Source: Carboxylicivirga taeanensis (GTDB lineage: Bacteria > Bacteroidota > Bacteroidia > Bacteroidales > Marinilabiliaceae). Taken from it: a stretch of 64,000 nucleotides of DNA. Positions 1 through 8,848 of this stretch are shown here, one piece after another. Below the pieces are notes generated by a model. The model was not told the DNA's origin. It saw only the letters and a list, made by a program, of their open reading frames with translations, and did not search any database. The DNA lies in assembly GCF_051851475.1 (NCBI RefSeq), contig NZ_JBPUSJ010000011.1, positions 82,330 to 146,329 of the forward strand, in the 5' to 3' direction. The translations under genes were made by a program, and so were the position numbers. The stretch's first letter is position 1. The number at the start of each line of letters is the position of its first letter.

Positions 1-466
1 TATCTCTGTCAAACATGTATAAGTTGTGGTCTCCTAAAAGTCTAAGCTTATCATTAATGGCAGAAACAGATGCCTCTTCCTCAATCTGCTCATTTACAAA
101 CCATTGAATCCAGTTGTGTGTCGTAAAATCCTTTTCTTCCAAACACACCCCAACAATCCCGTTAATTAACTCTGTCACATACTGCTCGTGCTCGTATACC
201 TTTTCAAAAACAACTTTGATATCCTTATATTCGGCCGGTGGCTGCTCAACCGAAGGAATTATTGCCTTTCCTCCCCGCTCATTCACATACTTAATAAATT
301 TCATCATGTGTAAGCGCTCCTCTTCGGCCTGCGCATATAACCATTTGGCTGTGCCTTCATACCCATTGGTATCAGCCCAAACGGCCATAGCCAGATATAA
401 ATTAGACGAATAAGCTTCCTTTTCAATCTGATTAATCAGAATTTCCTCTACTTTTTTCTTAAGCAT
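1..466 (-). CDS. ftnA: Ferritin, non-heme iron storage protein (partial, 3' end outside window)
   Basis: Iron-storage ferritin that oxidises Fe(II) and stores it as a mineral core in the cytoplasm. About 155 residues are visible, starting MLKKKVEEILINQIEKEAYS; the usual length is about 165-180, so only the last C-terminal residues are cut off by the window edge. The ferroxidase-site ligands of bacterial ferritins can be read: Glu17 in EKEAYSSNLY, then Glu50 and His53 in AEEERLHMMKF. The ATG at 466 has a Bacteroidota-type -7 box about 30 bp upstream. It is transcribed divergently from the carboxylase genes. Identity is secure from the ligand pattern; the ferritin versus bacterioferritin choice rests on absence of the haem Met context, so it is slightly less certain. 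Confidence 0.93.
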   Translation of the reverse strand, partial: MLKKKVEEILINQIEKEAYSSNLYLAMAVWADTNGYEGTAKWLYAQAEEERLHMMKFIKYVNERGGKAIIPSVEQPPAEYKDIKVVFEKVYEHEQYVTELINGIVGVCLEEKDFTTHNWIQWFVNEQIEEEASVSAINDKLRLLGDHNLYMFDRD

Positions 467-494
467 AACAGTTAAAAATTAAGATTTTCATTAA

Positions 495-502
495 CAAATA
501 TA
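495..502 (-). promoter_or_regulatory. Candidate -7 promoter element for ferritin
   Basis: The minus strand reads TATATTTG, an exact match to the Bacteroidota -7 consensus TAnnTTTG, about 30 bp before the ferritin ATG. No clear -33 TTTG lies at the usual spacing, so this is a partial promoter call. Confidence 0.5.
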
Positions 503-693
503 CACTTATTAAACCATCCAGATTACAGGCTGTTTAGCGCTATACTTATTTATACTCATTCCATACAATTTTATCCAGCTATTTGGAAGTTGAGCAAAAA
601 TCAGCATTTTTGCGTTTCGGAATTAAAGGTCTTCTAATGTTTTTTAGAACATTTTGACTCTTAATTTTTTATAAATGAAATCTTTATTCCATT

Positions 694-2208
694 ATGATTA
701 AAAAAGTATTAGTTGCTAACCGAGGCGAAATTGCGGTCCGTGTCATGCGATCGTGTCGCGAAATGGGCATTCGATCGGTGGCCATTTTCTCAGAGGCTGA
801 CAGAACGGCAATGCACGTAAGATATGCCGATGAAGCCTATTGCGTTGGCCCGGCTGCGTCAACCGAAAGTTATCTTAATATTAAAAAGATACTGGAGGTA
901 GCTCAAACATGTAAAGCCGATGCCATTCATCCTGGTTATGGTTTCTTGTCTGAAAACGCACATTTTGCAGAAGAAGTTGCTAAATCAGGCATCATTTTTA
1001 TTGGTCCATCGGTCCATGCTATCAACACCATGGGCGATAAACTCACCGCCCGGCAGTTAATGATCGACGCGGGCGTACCCGTTGTACCTGGCACCAAAGA
1101 GAATATTAACGATCCTCAAAAGCTTAAAAAAATAGCTGACGAAATTGGCTATCCGGTAATGCTAAAAGCCAGTGCCGGAGGAGGTGGAAAAGGGATGCGC
1201 CTGGTACGCGACGAAAAAGATTTGGTCAACGCATTCGAGATGGCCAAATCGGAAGCTCGTTCAGCCTTTGGTGATGATGCCGTTTATATTGAAAAATACA
1301 TTGAATCGCCGCACCACATAGAGTTTCAGATAATGGCCGACCAACATGGCAATTATGTACACCTCTTTGAGCGCGAGTGCTCGGTGCAACGGCGCCACCA
1401 AAAAGTAGTGGAAGAAACCCCTTCTCCACTGATGACGCCCGAACTGCGCAACAGAATGGGCGAACAGGCCATTGCTGCGGCCAAATCGGTCGATTATGTG
1501 GGTGCCGGTACGGTTGAGTTTCTGGTCGATAACCAACTCAACTTCTACTTTTTAGAAATGAATACCCGGCTGCAGGTGGAACACCCCATAACAGAGCGTA
1601 CAACAGGGGTTGACCTGGTTAAGGCTCAAATTAACGTGGCCAATGGCCTGCCGCTTGAATTTAAGCAAGAAGATTTGCAACAGCATGGCCATGCCATTGA
1701 ATGTCGTATTTACGCCGAAGATCATAAAAACAACTTTATGCCCTGCCCAGGGGTGATTAAAAATATTACCGAACCAATGGGGCTTGGCATGCGCACCGAT
1801 GGCTATGTCTATGAAGGCTATGAAATCCCGTTCCATTACGATCCAATGATATCCAAGCTCATATCGTGGGCCCCCACCCGAAAAGAGGCCATTGACAGGA
1901 TGAAACGTGCCCTGTACGAATACAAAATCACCGGTGTAAAAACCTCCATCCCTTTTGTGGCCCGTATTATGGAAGCCAAAGACTTTGTGGAAGGCAACTA
2001 CGATACCCATTTCATTGAAAATAACATGGACTTTTTGATGACGGAAGAAGACGACTGCACCGACTACTGCGAAGACATCGCCCTGTTTGTTGCCTTTCTG
2101 GACTACACTCAAAAACTTAAAGATGCAGCAGACAAAACAAATGTTGCAACGCCCAACCAATCGGCCTGGAAAGAGTATGCCCGCCGTAAAAACATTTTAC
2201 GATTATAA
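694..2208 (+). CDS. Biotin carboxylase subunit of acyl-CoA (probably propionyl-CoA) carboxylase
   Basis: Biotin carboxylase, which uses ATP and bicarbonate to carboxylate the biotin of the carrier protein encoded next. The 504-residue protein has the N-terminal Rossmann-like start MIKKVLVANRGEIAVRV, the glycine-rich ATP-grasp loop SAGGGGKGMRL, the active-site stretch ERECSVQRRHQKVVEE and the metal/biotin motif EMNTRLQVEHP. It is about 50 residues longer than E. coli AccC, with a C-terminal extension after the BC C-terminal domain. It is the first gene of a three-gene set (11 bp and 17 bp gaps) encoding separate BC, carrier and carboxyltransferase. The carboxyltransferase is of PccB/MmdA type, so propionyl-CoA is a likelier substrate than acetyl-CoA; that is inference. 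Confidence 0.9.
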   Translation: MIKKVLVANRGEIAVRVMRSCREMGIRSVAIFSEADRTAMHVRYADEAYCVGPAASTESYLNIKKILEVAQTCKADAIHPGYGFLSENAHFAEEVAKSGIIFIGPSVHAINTMGDKLTARQLMIDAGVPVVPGTKENINDPQKLKKIADEIGYPVMLKASAGGGGKGMRLVRDEKDLVNAFEMAKSEARSAFGDDAVYIEKYIESPHHIEFQIMADQHGNYVHLFERECSVQRRHQKVVEETPSPLMTPELRNRMGEQAIAAAKSVDYVGAGTVEFLVDNQLNFYFLEMNTRLQVEHPITERTTGVDLVKAQINVANGLPLEFKQEDLQQHGHAIECRIYAEDHKNNFMPCPGVIKNITEPMGLGMRTDGYVYEGYEIPFHYDPMISKLISWAPTRKEAIDRMKRALYEYKITGVKTSIPFVARIMEAKDFVEGNYDTHFIENNMDFLMTEEDDCTDYCEDIALFVAFLDYTQKLKDAADKTNVATPNQSAWKEYARRKNILRL

Positions 2209-2219
2209 AATAAGCGACT

Positions 2220-2726
2220 ATGCCAATAGAATTAAAAATAGATACTCGCCGTGCCAGAATTAAAATTCTTGAGCAGGATGGCTCCAAATACAAAGTGGAT
2301 ATTGACGGACGTGTTTACGATCTGGACCTGATAAAAGTTGAATCCGATACTTATTCTATTCTACTCAATGGCCAGTCCATAAACATGGAAATGATTGAAG
2401 GAGATAGCCTGAATGAGTACAAGGTGAACACCATCAACAGCTACTATGAAATTGAAGTTATTGATGCGGCTACACGTTACCGCAATGCTTCTAAATCATC
2501 ACTCGATGAAGCAGGCACTACCATCTCCACCCCTATGCCAGGTAAAATTGTAAAAATACCAGTAAAGGAGGGCGATACCGTTGAAAAAGGCCAGACAGTG
2601 ATCATTGTGTCGGCCATGAAAATGGAAAGCGAATACAAAAGTGCCATCGATGGTGTGGTAAAGCACATATACGTTACCGAAGGTGATGCGGTGGAAGGCA
2701 ACCAGCCATTAATAGAAATTGAATAA
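2220..2726 (+). CDS. Biotin carboxyl carrier protein of acyl-CoA carboxylase
   Basis: Small biotinylated carrier (168 residues) that moves the carboxyl group from the biotin carboxylase to the carboxyltransferase. The C-terminal 75 residues form a biotinyl domain starting at about TPMPGKIVKI, with the biotin-accepting lysine in SAMKMES (Lys134). The N-terminal 90 residues are a small beta-rich domain of the kind found in separate acyl-CoA carboxylase carriers, probably used for docking. It lies 11 bp after the BC gene and 17 bp before the carboxyltransferase, so the three are one operon. There is no Pro/Ala-rich linker of AccB type, which separates it from the acetyl-CoA carboxylase carrier of fatty acid synthesis. 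Confidence 0.92.
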   Translation: MPIELKIDTRRARIKILEQDGSKYKVDIDGRVYDLDLIKVESDTYSILLNGQSINMEMIEGDSLNEYKVNTINSYYEIEVIDAATRYRNASKSSLDEAGTTISTPMPGKIVKIPVKEGDTVEKGQTVIIVSAMKMESEYKSAIDGVVKHIYVTEGDAVEGNQPLIEIE

Positions 2727-2743
2727 CCAATTAGTTAAAAGCA

Positions 2744-4282
2744 ATGCAAAGTTTAAAAGATAAATATAAGAAATTCGAAGAGCTTAACCGCGAAGCAGAA
2801 GCCGGTGGCGGTAAGGCGCGCGTAGAAAAGCAGCATCAGGGTGGCAAACTAACTGCCCGTGAGCGCATCGAAGTATTTTTAGATGCCGGTACTTTTGTTG
2901 AACTGGATAAGCTGGTGAAACACCAATGTAATAATTTCGGCATGGAAAAAACACATTTTCCGGGCGATGGGTTTATTACCGGCTACGGTAAAGTAGATGG
3001 GCGCCTGGTCTATGTTTTTGCACAGGACTTCACCGTATTTGGGGGATCACTAAGCCGCACCAATGCCGATAAAATCATTAAGATTTCCAATCTGGCCTTG
3101 AAAATGGGAGCGCCCCTAATTGGACTTAACGATTCCGGCGGAGCACGCATCCAGGAAGGAGTGCAGAGTTTAGCCGGTTATGGCGATATATTCTATTTAA
3201 ATGTGAAAGCATCAGGTGTTATTCCTCAAATTTCCGCCATTATGGGACCTTGTGCCGGAGGTGCTGTCTACTCTCCTGCCCTTACCGATTTTATTTTTAT
3301 GGTGAAGGATACCAGCTATATGTTTGTGACCGGCCCCGAGGTGATTAAAACCGTCACCCACGAGGAGGTCACCAAAGAAGAGCTGGGTGGAGCCAATACA
3401 CATAATGCTAAAAGTGGTGTGGCACATTTTATGGGCGATAATGATGAACATACGCTCATGATGATACGTGAACTTCTGAGCTTTATTCCATCCAATAACA
3501 TGGAAGATCCGCCGGTTTTACCAACAACAGACGACATACGCCGCGAAAGTGCTGAGTTACAGGATCTGATACCTGCCGATCCGAATAAACCTTACGACAT
3601 GCACGATTTGATTGGTAAGGTAGTTGACAACCAGCATTTTTTTGAGGTAATGCCTCATTATGCGCAAAATATTATAACGGGATTTGGGCGGATGGCCGGA
3701 CGCACTGTAGGGATAGTTGCCAACCAACCGAACTATCTGGCTGGTGTGCTCGACATCGATTCATCAACCAAAGGGGCCCGCTTTGTGCGTTTTTGTGATG
3801 CCTTTAATATACCCATTGTCACCTTTGTGGATGTACCCGGCTTTTTACCCGGAACCGTTCAGGAATATGGCGGCATCATTAAACATGGAGCTAAACTACT
3901 ATATGCCTATGCCGAAGCCACTGTGCCAAAAATAACCATTATCACCCGCAAAGCTTATGGTGGTGCCTACGACGTAATGGCCTCCAAGCACCTGATGGCC
4001 GACATTAACTTTGCCTACCCAACAGCAGAAATTGCAGTTATGGGCCCTGAAGGAGCAGTAAATATCATCTTTAGAGGCGAAAATGATGACAAGGCCAAAG
4101 CCGACCGTGTTGATGATTACCGGGAGAATTTTGCCAACCCATACAGAGCTGCTGAATTTGGTTATATAGATGAAATCATCATGCCTAAAGAAACGCGCTT
4201 CAAGCTTATACAGGCACTTGAAATGACACAAAACAAGAGTGAAGCAGCGCCTTTGAAAAAACATGGAAATATGCCCCTATAA
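2744..4282 (+). CDS. Acyl-CoA carboxylase carboxyltransferase (propionyl-CoA carboxylase beta type)
   Basis: Carboxyltransferase that moves CO2 from carboxybiotin to the alpha carbon of an acyl-CoA. The 512-residue protein contains both crotonase-fold halves. The N half has GLNDSGGARIQEGVQSLAGY and the oxyanion motif MGPCAGGAVYSPALTDF; the C half has DVPGFLPGTVQEYGGIIKHG and RKAYGGAYDVM, all typical of PccB/MmdA. The normal partner in methylmalonyl-CoA decarboxylases, the membrane Na+ pump subunit, is not adjacent. The set therefore looks like a soluble ATP-dependent propionyl-CoA carboxylase interconverting propionyl- and methylmalonyl-CoA. It is the last gene of the operon and is followed by a terminator. 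Substrate is inferred from family resemblance. Confidence 0.9.
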   Translation: MQSLKDKYKKFEELNREAEAGGGKARVEKQHQGGKLTARERIEVFLDAGTFVELDKLVKHQCNNFGMEKTHFPGDGFITGYGKVDGRLVYVFAQDFTVFGGSLSRTNADKIIKISNLALKMGAPLIGLNDSGGARIQEGVQSLAGYGDIFYLNVKASGVIPQISAIMGPCAGGAVYSPALTDFIFMVKDTSYMFVTGPEVIKTVTHEEVTKEELGGANTHNAKSGVAHFMGDNDEHTLMMIRELLSFIPSNNMEDPPVLPTTDDIRRESAELQDLIPADPNKPYDMHDLIGKVVDNQHFFEVMPHYAQNIITGFGRMAGRTVGIVANQPNYLAGVLDIDSSTKGARFVRFCDAFNIPIVTFVDVPGFLPGTVQEYGGIIKHGAKLLYAYAEATVPKITIITRKAYGGAYDVMASKHLMADINFAYPTAEIAVMGPEGAVNIIFRGENDDKAKADRVDDYRENFANPYRAAEFGYIDEIIMPKETRFKLIQALEMTQNKSEAAPLKKHGNMPL

Positions 4283-4582
4283 GAATTGTCCGTTGTTTTG
4301 AAAAATGCAGAAACTGTCCGTTAATAAAACGGGCAGTTTTTTTGCGTATTTTTCACTTTACGCTGATGAAGATTCGGCTTTCAGCAATTGTGACTACAAA
4401 ACAATAAAAGCCATATAAGTCCATAAGTATCCTTTCAATGCTTCTCGTAGCTCTGCCTTTGCATTGCCCTCCCACCATAGTACCTTCATATTAGCCAACT
4501 TGTTTTGTTTAACTACATATTCAGTATTGAAAGTAAGGCCACTTCAGTTTTTCTCCTATCTTTACAAAAAACGCTACAGAAT
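4283..4582. other. Intergenic region between carboxylase operon and nuclease
   Basis: It contains the carboxylase terminator near its left end and, at 4557-4564, TATCTTTA, one base off the TAnnTTTG -7 consensus, about 20 bp before the nuclease ATG at 4583. No gene, RNA or repeat is visible in the rest. Confidence 0.5.
4311..4343 (+). terminator. Rho-independent terminator after the carboxylase operon
   Basis: AAACTGTCCGTT and AAACGGGCAGTTT pair around a short AATA loop, followed by a run of seven T. It lies about 30 bp after the carboxyltransferase stop codon. Confidence 0.85.
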
Positions 4583-5434
4583 ATGCATACAAAGTCCTTA
4601 TCCAACTACCTGATTGAAAAAGCTTCGGGTGAAAAGGTCTATTTTGAAGGTCAGAAACTGGTTGATTCACTGATCCGCTCGGGAGCCAGTCAAGAGTTGG
4701 CTAATCAGATCCTGCAAGCTATCAGTTTGGAGTTGCACGATGGCATGCAGACCAGCGAAATTTATCAAAAAGCGTATCATATATTAAAAAAGCAGGAACG
4801 CAAAACAGCGGCCAACTACCGCCTTAAGCAAGCCGTTTTTCAGCTGGGCCCTTCAGGCTATCCTTTTGAATACTTTGTAGGCGAACTATTCAAGGCACGT
4901 GGCTTTAAGGTAGAAGTTGGTAAACTGGTAAACGGCTACAGCGTGCGACATGAGATTGACGTGATCGCCACCAATTCCCATAAGCATATATTTGTAGAGT
5001 GTAAGTTCCATAACTACCAAGGCACCAAAACCAATGTCATAGTGCCCATGTATATTCGTTCACGGTTTAACGACCTCAACCGGGCACGTCAGTTCGACGA
5101 CCAGCTGAAGGAGACCAATACACAAGGATGGATCATTACCAATACGCGTTTTACCGAAGATGCCATCAAATTTGGTCGCGATTACGGCTTAACCCTGCTC
5201 GGATGGGACTACCCGGCCAAAGGCAACCTGAAGGATTGGATTGAACTGGAAAACCTCCATCCGATTACTTGCCTTTCATCCATTACGCAAAAGGAGAAAA
5301 AAGCATTGCTTGATAAAGGGGTGGTGATGTGTAACGACCTGTATAAAAAGATTATGACCCGTGACACTCTGCCCCTAAAACCGCGCAACCTAAGAGCGTG
5401 TAAAAGGGAATTAAAGGATTTCATCGAAGAGTAA
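4583..5434 (+). CDS. ATP-cone plus Mrr-type restriction endonuclease-like protein
   Basis: A 283-residue protein with two parts. Residues 1-90 resemble the ATP-cone nucleotide-binding regulatory domain (YLIEKASGEKVYFEGQKL, then LHDGMQTSEIYQKAYHIL). Residues 100-215 form a PD-(D/E)xK nuclease fold of the Mrr_cat type, with Asp126 in HEIDVIA and Glu139-x-Lys141 in FVECKFHN as the expected catalytic triad. The C-terminal 60 residues look like a helix-hairpin-helix-style tail (ITCLSSITQKEKKALLDKGV). I place the start at 4583 because a promoter-like -7 box ends about 20 bp upstream and the family similarity begins there; a longer frame from 4505 would lie across that box. No methyltransferase or other restriction gene is nearby. 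A DNA repair or single-gene defence role is possible; the function is unknown. Confidence 0.75.
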   Translation: MHTKSLSNYLIEKASGEKVYFEGQKLVDSLIRSGASQELANQILQAISLELHDGMQTSEIYQKAYHILKKQERKTAANYRLKQAVFQLGPSGYPFEYFVGELFKARGFKVEVGKLVNGYSVRHEIDVIATNSHKHIFVECKFHNYQGTKTNVIVPMYIRSRFNDLNRARQFDDQLKETNTQGWIITNTRFTEDAIKFGRDYGLTLLGWDYPAKGNLKDWIELENLHPITCLSSITQKEKKALLDKGVVMCNDLYKKIMTRDTLPLKPRNLRACKRELKDFIEE

Positions 5435-5464
5435 AGAAGGTATCCGCAGCGTCTGCTCTTAACC

Positions 5465-6106
5465 TTAAACCAGATTGAGCACATAAGTGTGCTCATTGGC
5501 AGCCGCCTGGAAGCCCATGTTCTGCAAATAGTTCTGATGATCACTATTTTTGGTGTTACTCACCAGCTGTTTAATACCTTTATCAATTAATGCCTCGTGG
5601 TATTTTTCAAGCAAGAATTTACCGGTTTTATAGTCGCGGTAAGGCGGTGTTACATAGTCTAAAAGCACCTCTGACACCCCATTTTGGGGCGGTGTACTAA
5701 TAAACACACCGGCTACATTCATATCGCGCAAGGCCATTAGAATATTACAGCCTTCAATCGCCTCTTCTCTAAATGCCGGGAAAAAGCGTTGAATGTCCTT
5801 GGCATGCCTCCTGAGAAATAAACTCACAAACTCCTCTTTGGCGGTCATCCAGATACCATCAAACATTTCCTTTTTAAACAGCAAAGCACGCAGGTAATAG
5901 ATGTTAAAGAAACAAATGAGCAGATTCATGATGCCCACCGGCAATGCATCAATATAAAACCCATAGAAGGAAAACAGTGCAGAGCCTATCAGGTTAAAAA
6001 CCCTAAGCTTAACAATGGAAGAAAGGCTAAGTGATATTAGTACGACTGTGGAAGCTCCATAGCCAATCCACTCAATTAATGGCAGATCCAGAATTACAGT
6101 TGACAT
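5465..6106 (-). CDS. YgjV-like membrane domain fused to an acetyltransferase-like domain
   Basis: A 213-residue protein whose first 85 residues contain three hydrophobic helices (IGYGASTVVLISLSLSS, FNLIGSALFSFYGFYI, GIMNLLICFFNIYYL). They resemble the YgjV-type bacterial inner membrane family. Residues 90-210 look like a GNAT-fold cytoplasmic domain (ILMALRDMNVAGVFI, YKTGKFLLEKYHEALIDKGI, HQNYLQNMGFQ, the last resembling the terminal beta-bulge of GNATs). The acetyl-CoA P-loop is weak, so catalysis is not assured. It is the last gene of a leftward run that includes two MFS transporters and glycogen enzymes, 80 bp after the second transporter. Substrate unknown. Confidence 0.6.
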   Translation of the reverse strand: MSTVILDLPLIEWIGYGASTVVLISLSLSSIVKLRVFNLIGSALFSFYGFYIDALPVGIMNLLICFFNIYYLRALLFKKEMFDGIWMTAKEEFVSLFLRRHAKDIQRFFPAFREEAIEGCNILMALRDMNVAGVFISTPPQNGVSEVLLDYVTPPYRDYKTGKFLLEKYHEALIDKGIKQLVSNTKNSDHQNYLQNMGFQAAANEHTYVLNLV

Positions 6107-6186
6107 AACAAGGTTTAGTTAGTTAGAACTTGCTAAATAAGCAATATTACTTTAAACCTGCAAAATAATATCAGACGTGAGCAACG

Positions 6187-7359
6187 TTAGGTAGTTCGCT
6201 CCAGTGATCGCAAAAACAAAAAGATGCTTGAGCCTGTAAGAACCATAAAAATGACGCCAATAATTATAAAAGCCTGACTTAAAGATAAGCGGTCGGTCAT
6301 ATAACCAAAAAGTGGGGCCAATATCGAAAAATTAGCTCGTATGATTAAACTGCGAATAGAAAGTACCGTCGCTCTCCTATCAGAAGAGGTAATGCGGTTG
6401 ATATAATCTTTCAGCACCGGCGTGGCTATACCTCTTGAAAAATAAAAAAACACCATAACCGGTAGCACATAAATGGAATGCAAAAGCCCGGCCGCTATAA
6501 ACGCTCCAGTTATAACCAAAGTAGTACCCCAAACCGTTGATTTGGGCCTCAGTTTCTGTTCTATTTTATAGGCAAATAGAGTTGTCATTCCCACCACCAG
6601 GTTTAAAACAGTACTGGTGGTACCAATATGCAGCTCTCTAAACCCTATTTCTTTGAGATAAAGAGGGTACACCCAGGCCATGGTAAGCGTAGCCGAGCCA
6701 ATGATAGAGGAATAGATGATGTTGTATCGCAGGCTGCGATTTGTAACCATGGCATACTTTACCACATTGAAAATATCGCTCCAGGTGGCCTTTTGTGTGC
6801 GGGTATAAAGCTGCGGCTCGACCAGCATAAAGGCGGCCGGCACCGCAATAAAAGCAATACCCGTCTGAAAAAAGAAGGGTGTTCGCAAGCTAATTTCTGC
6901 CAATGCGCCTCCCAAAAAGCCAGCAATAGCTTCGCTAAAATTACCTACCGAAAAATTTCGCCCTTCGTATTTCAGGTACTTCTGCTCTCTGCCATCAGCT
7001 TTCAGACTATCGTATAACAGAGCCGAGTCGGCACCACTGATAAAGCTTTGGCCAATCCCCAAAATGAGTTCTGCTGCCAAAAATGCATAAAACCCGGAAG
7101 TGAATGAATAAATGGCAAAGCCCAAGGTTCCCATAATGCTGCCAATTATCAGAGTACGCCTTCGCCCCAGCACATCGGCCGCATAACCTGATGGAATTTC
7201 AAATATAACAATAGCGATGCTGTAGATGGCTTTGAGCTGAAATGACTCCTCCACGGTAAAGCCTAAATCCTGAAAAAACAGCATCATAATGGGCATCGTG
7301 AGCATGAACCACTTGGCTATTTTTATCAGATAAAGCTTTGTTATATTGCCTGCATACAT
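6187..7359 (-). CDS. MFS transporter
   Basis: A 390-residue integral membrane protein with about 12 predicted helices in two halves, the size and pattern of the major facilitator superfamily. The loop between helices 2 and 3 carries the family signature in the form GYAADVLGRRRTLIIGS (the GxxxDxxGRR pattern). It lies 63 bp after another MFS-like gene on the same strand, and that gene follows alpha-amylase. The substrate cannot be deduced. Because of its place downstream of glycogen and maltodextrin genes, a sugar or a drug are both possible; that link is only positional. Confidence 0.8.
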   Translation of the reverse strand: MYAGNITKLYLIKIAKWFMLTMPIMMLFFQDLGFTVEESFQLKAIYSIAIVIFEIPSGYAADVLGRRRTLIIGSIMGTLGFAIYSFTSGFYAFLAAELILGIGQSFISGADSALLYDSLKADGREQKYLKYEGRNFSVGNFSEAIAGFLGGALAEISLRTPFFFQTGIAFIAVPAAFMLVEPQLYTRTQKATWSDIFNVVKYAMVTNRSLRYNIIYSSIIGSATLTMAWVYPLYLKEIGFRELHIGTTSTVLNLVVGMTTLFAYKIEQKLRPKSTVWGTTLVITGAFIAAGLLHSIYVLPVMVFFYFSRGIATPVLKDYINRITSSDRRATVLSIRSLIIRANFSILAPLFGYMTDRLSLSQAFIIIGVIFMVLTGSSIFLFLRSLERTT

Positions 7360-7422
7360 GGTAAACTATTTCTTATATTCTGATGGCCTGTTGCTGCCAC
7401 TACTTAACTCATTAATTATAGA

Positions 7423-8712
7423 CTATGATTTAACACTATTTTGATAGTGTTTTTCTGAATAAATCATCAAAAAGATAGCCAGCATCAATAATACAATACC
7501 TACCCCATAAGTGAAGCTAAAGCCATACCACTCGTACAATTGAATACCAATTATTGGCGCAAACAAGGCTCTTAACCCGGTTAAAAATAGATGAACAGAC
7601 TGGTAATCGGCCGCTTCATGCGACTGACAAAAATAGCTACTGCCAATCCCCCACAGAATGGGCATGCTGCCGGTAAATACGCCGTTAAAAAACAAAGCTA
7701 CCAGAAACAGGTAGTATATTTTATAATAGCCCAACTCAAAATAATAAGGATAGTACTGGGTTAGAGCCGTAAAAGTTATAAAGAGCATTAGTGAACCAAA
7801 CGTCAGAATGGCAAAACGACGGGGATCTCGATTGCCAATTAGTTTTCCGAAAAGTGGTAGCAGAATTATGGCTATCAGATTGAATATAATATTGTAAAGG
7901 GCAACCGTTGGATAGTTCACATCTAAAGCCTCCTTGTAGAAAATGGTGACCACAGCATGGGTACTCATCCAGGCAAAACCATAAATAATAAAACCAATCT
8001 CCATGTGCCGGAAAGGCTTATTCAATCGGAGAATTTCCATGATGCGCTTAAACGAACCTCCAACAGCATGCCAAATGGGTTTAGTGATGACTTCTGACTT
8101 TTGAATAAAGTCAATCTTTGTGAGCTGATAAACTGAAATAACTCCCAGAATACCAACTACCGGGTAAAACAGTTTATACGAATTAGCATTAAAGTGCAAG
8201 AGTTCGCCCACTAAAAACGTAGATAGCAACACGCATACCTTATTAATGGTGGTGGCGTAACCAAATAGCTTCCCGAACAATTGATGACGGTAATTTCCTT
8301 TGAGGTATTGATTAATTGACGGGACCACTGCAATTTTTGAGGTATGAAAAAGCAGGAAAACCGTCAGAAAAATCAAATGATAAACTTCTGGCAGCCCGTT
8401 TTCCCCTGTTATGTTGGGGAAAAATACAAAGCCAACCAATGGCAGGCGAGTAATAATTCCTGTTATGCGTAAAAACCGCTTTCTGTTGGCAAAACGTCGC
8501 ATTACTTCATTGGCAACCATAGCAAACAAAAACACGACCATGCTAAACTGAAACAGGAAAGCCAACTGTACATTAGATCCCTTTAGGGATTTAATAAAAA
8601 TAAACTCATTAAGAATCAACGCTCCGCTGGCAATGCCATCGATACTGCTGTAAAATAAATGCAAACGGAATGTGCGTGCTTCCTGTGTGTTGAGCTTACT
8701 GAAAATATTCAT
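7423..8712 (-). CDS. MFS-like multipass transporter
   Basis: A hydrophobic protein of about 429 residues with 12 likely membrane helices. It lacks a clean MFS loop 2-3 signature (VANEVMRRFANRKRFLRITG stands in its place), so it is a divergent MFS member. I use the ATG at 8712 (MNIFSKLNTQEART) because the 15 residues before it, from an alternative ATG at 8757, are not membrane-like or conserved-looking. It lies between alpha-amylase and a second MFS gene on the same strand. Substrate unknown. Confidence 0.7.
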   Translation of the reverse strand: MNIFSKLNTQEARTFRLHLFYSSIDGIASGALILNEFIFIKSLKGSNVQLAFLFQFSMVVFLFAMVANEVMRRFANRKRFLRITGIITRLPLVGFVFFPNITGENGLPEVYHLIFLTVFLLFHTSKIAVVPSINQYLKGNYRHQLFGKLFGYATTINKVCVLLSTFLVGELLHFNANSYKLFYPVVGILGVISVYQLTKIDFIQKSEVITKPIWHAVGGSFKRIMEILRLNKPFRHMEIGFIIYGFAWMSTHAVVTIFYKEALDVNYPTVALYNIIFNLIAIILLPLFGKLIGNRDPRRFAILTFGSLMLFITFTALTQYYPYYFELGYYKIYYLFLVALFFNGVFTGSMPILWGIGSSYFCQSHEAADYQSVHLFLTGLRALFAPIIGIQLYEWYGFSFTYGVGIVLLMLAIFLMIYSEKHYQNSVKS

Positions 8713-8848
8713 AGCGCGCAAAGTTAAGCTTTTTAAAGAAAAGTTGCCCGCATCCATTTACTAAGAAGAAATTCATGCGACGCTACCCAACCTGCTTGGC
8801 GTATTGTATTCCCCTGGAAACAAAAAGCTTATGCACCCGTCATGCATT

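Noticed and set aside
114..413. A 99-codon + strand frame across the ferritin gene
   Set aside because: It is the antisense shadow of ferritin, whose ligands are clearly readable on the minus strand.
1552..2160. A 202-codon minus-strand frame in the biotin carboxylase gene
   Set aside because: It is antisense to a well-conserved gene and its protein has no recognisable domain.
694..4282. The first carboxylase set considered as acetyl-CoA carboxylase for fatty acid synthesis
   Set aside because: The carboxyltransferase is one long PccB-like chain, not AccA plus AccD with a zinc finger, and the carrier lacks the AccB Pro/Ala linker.
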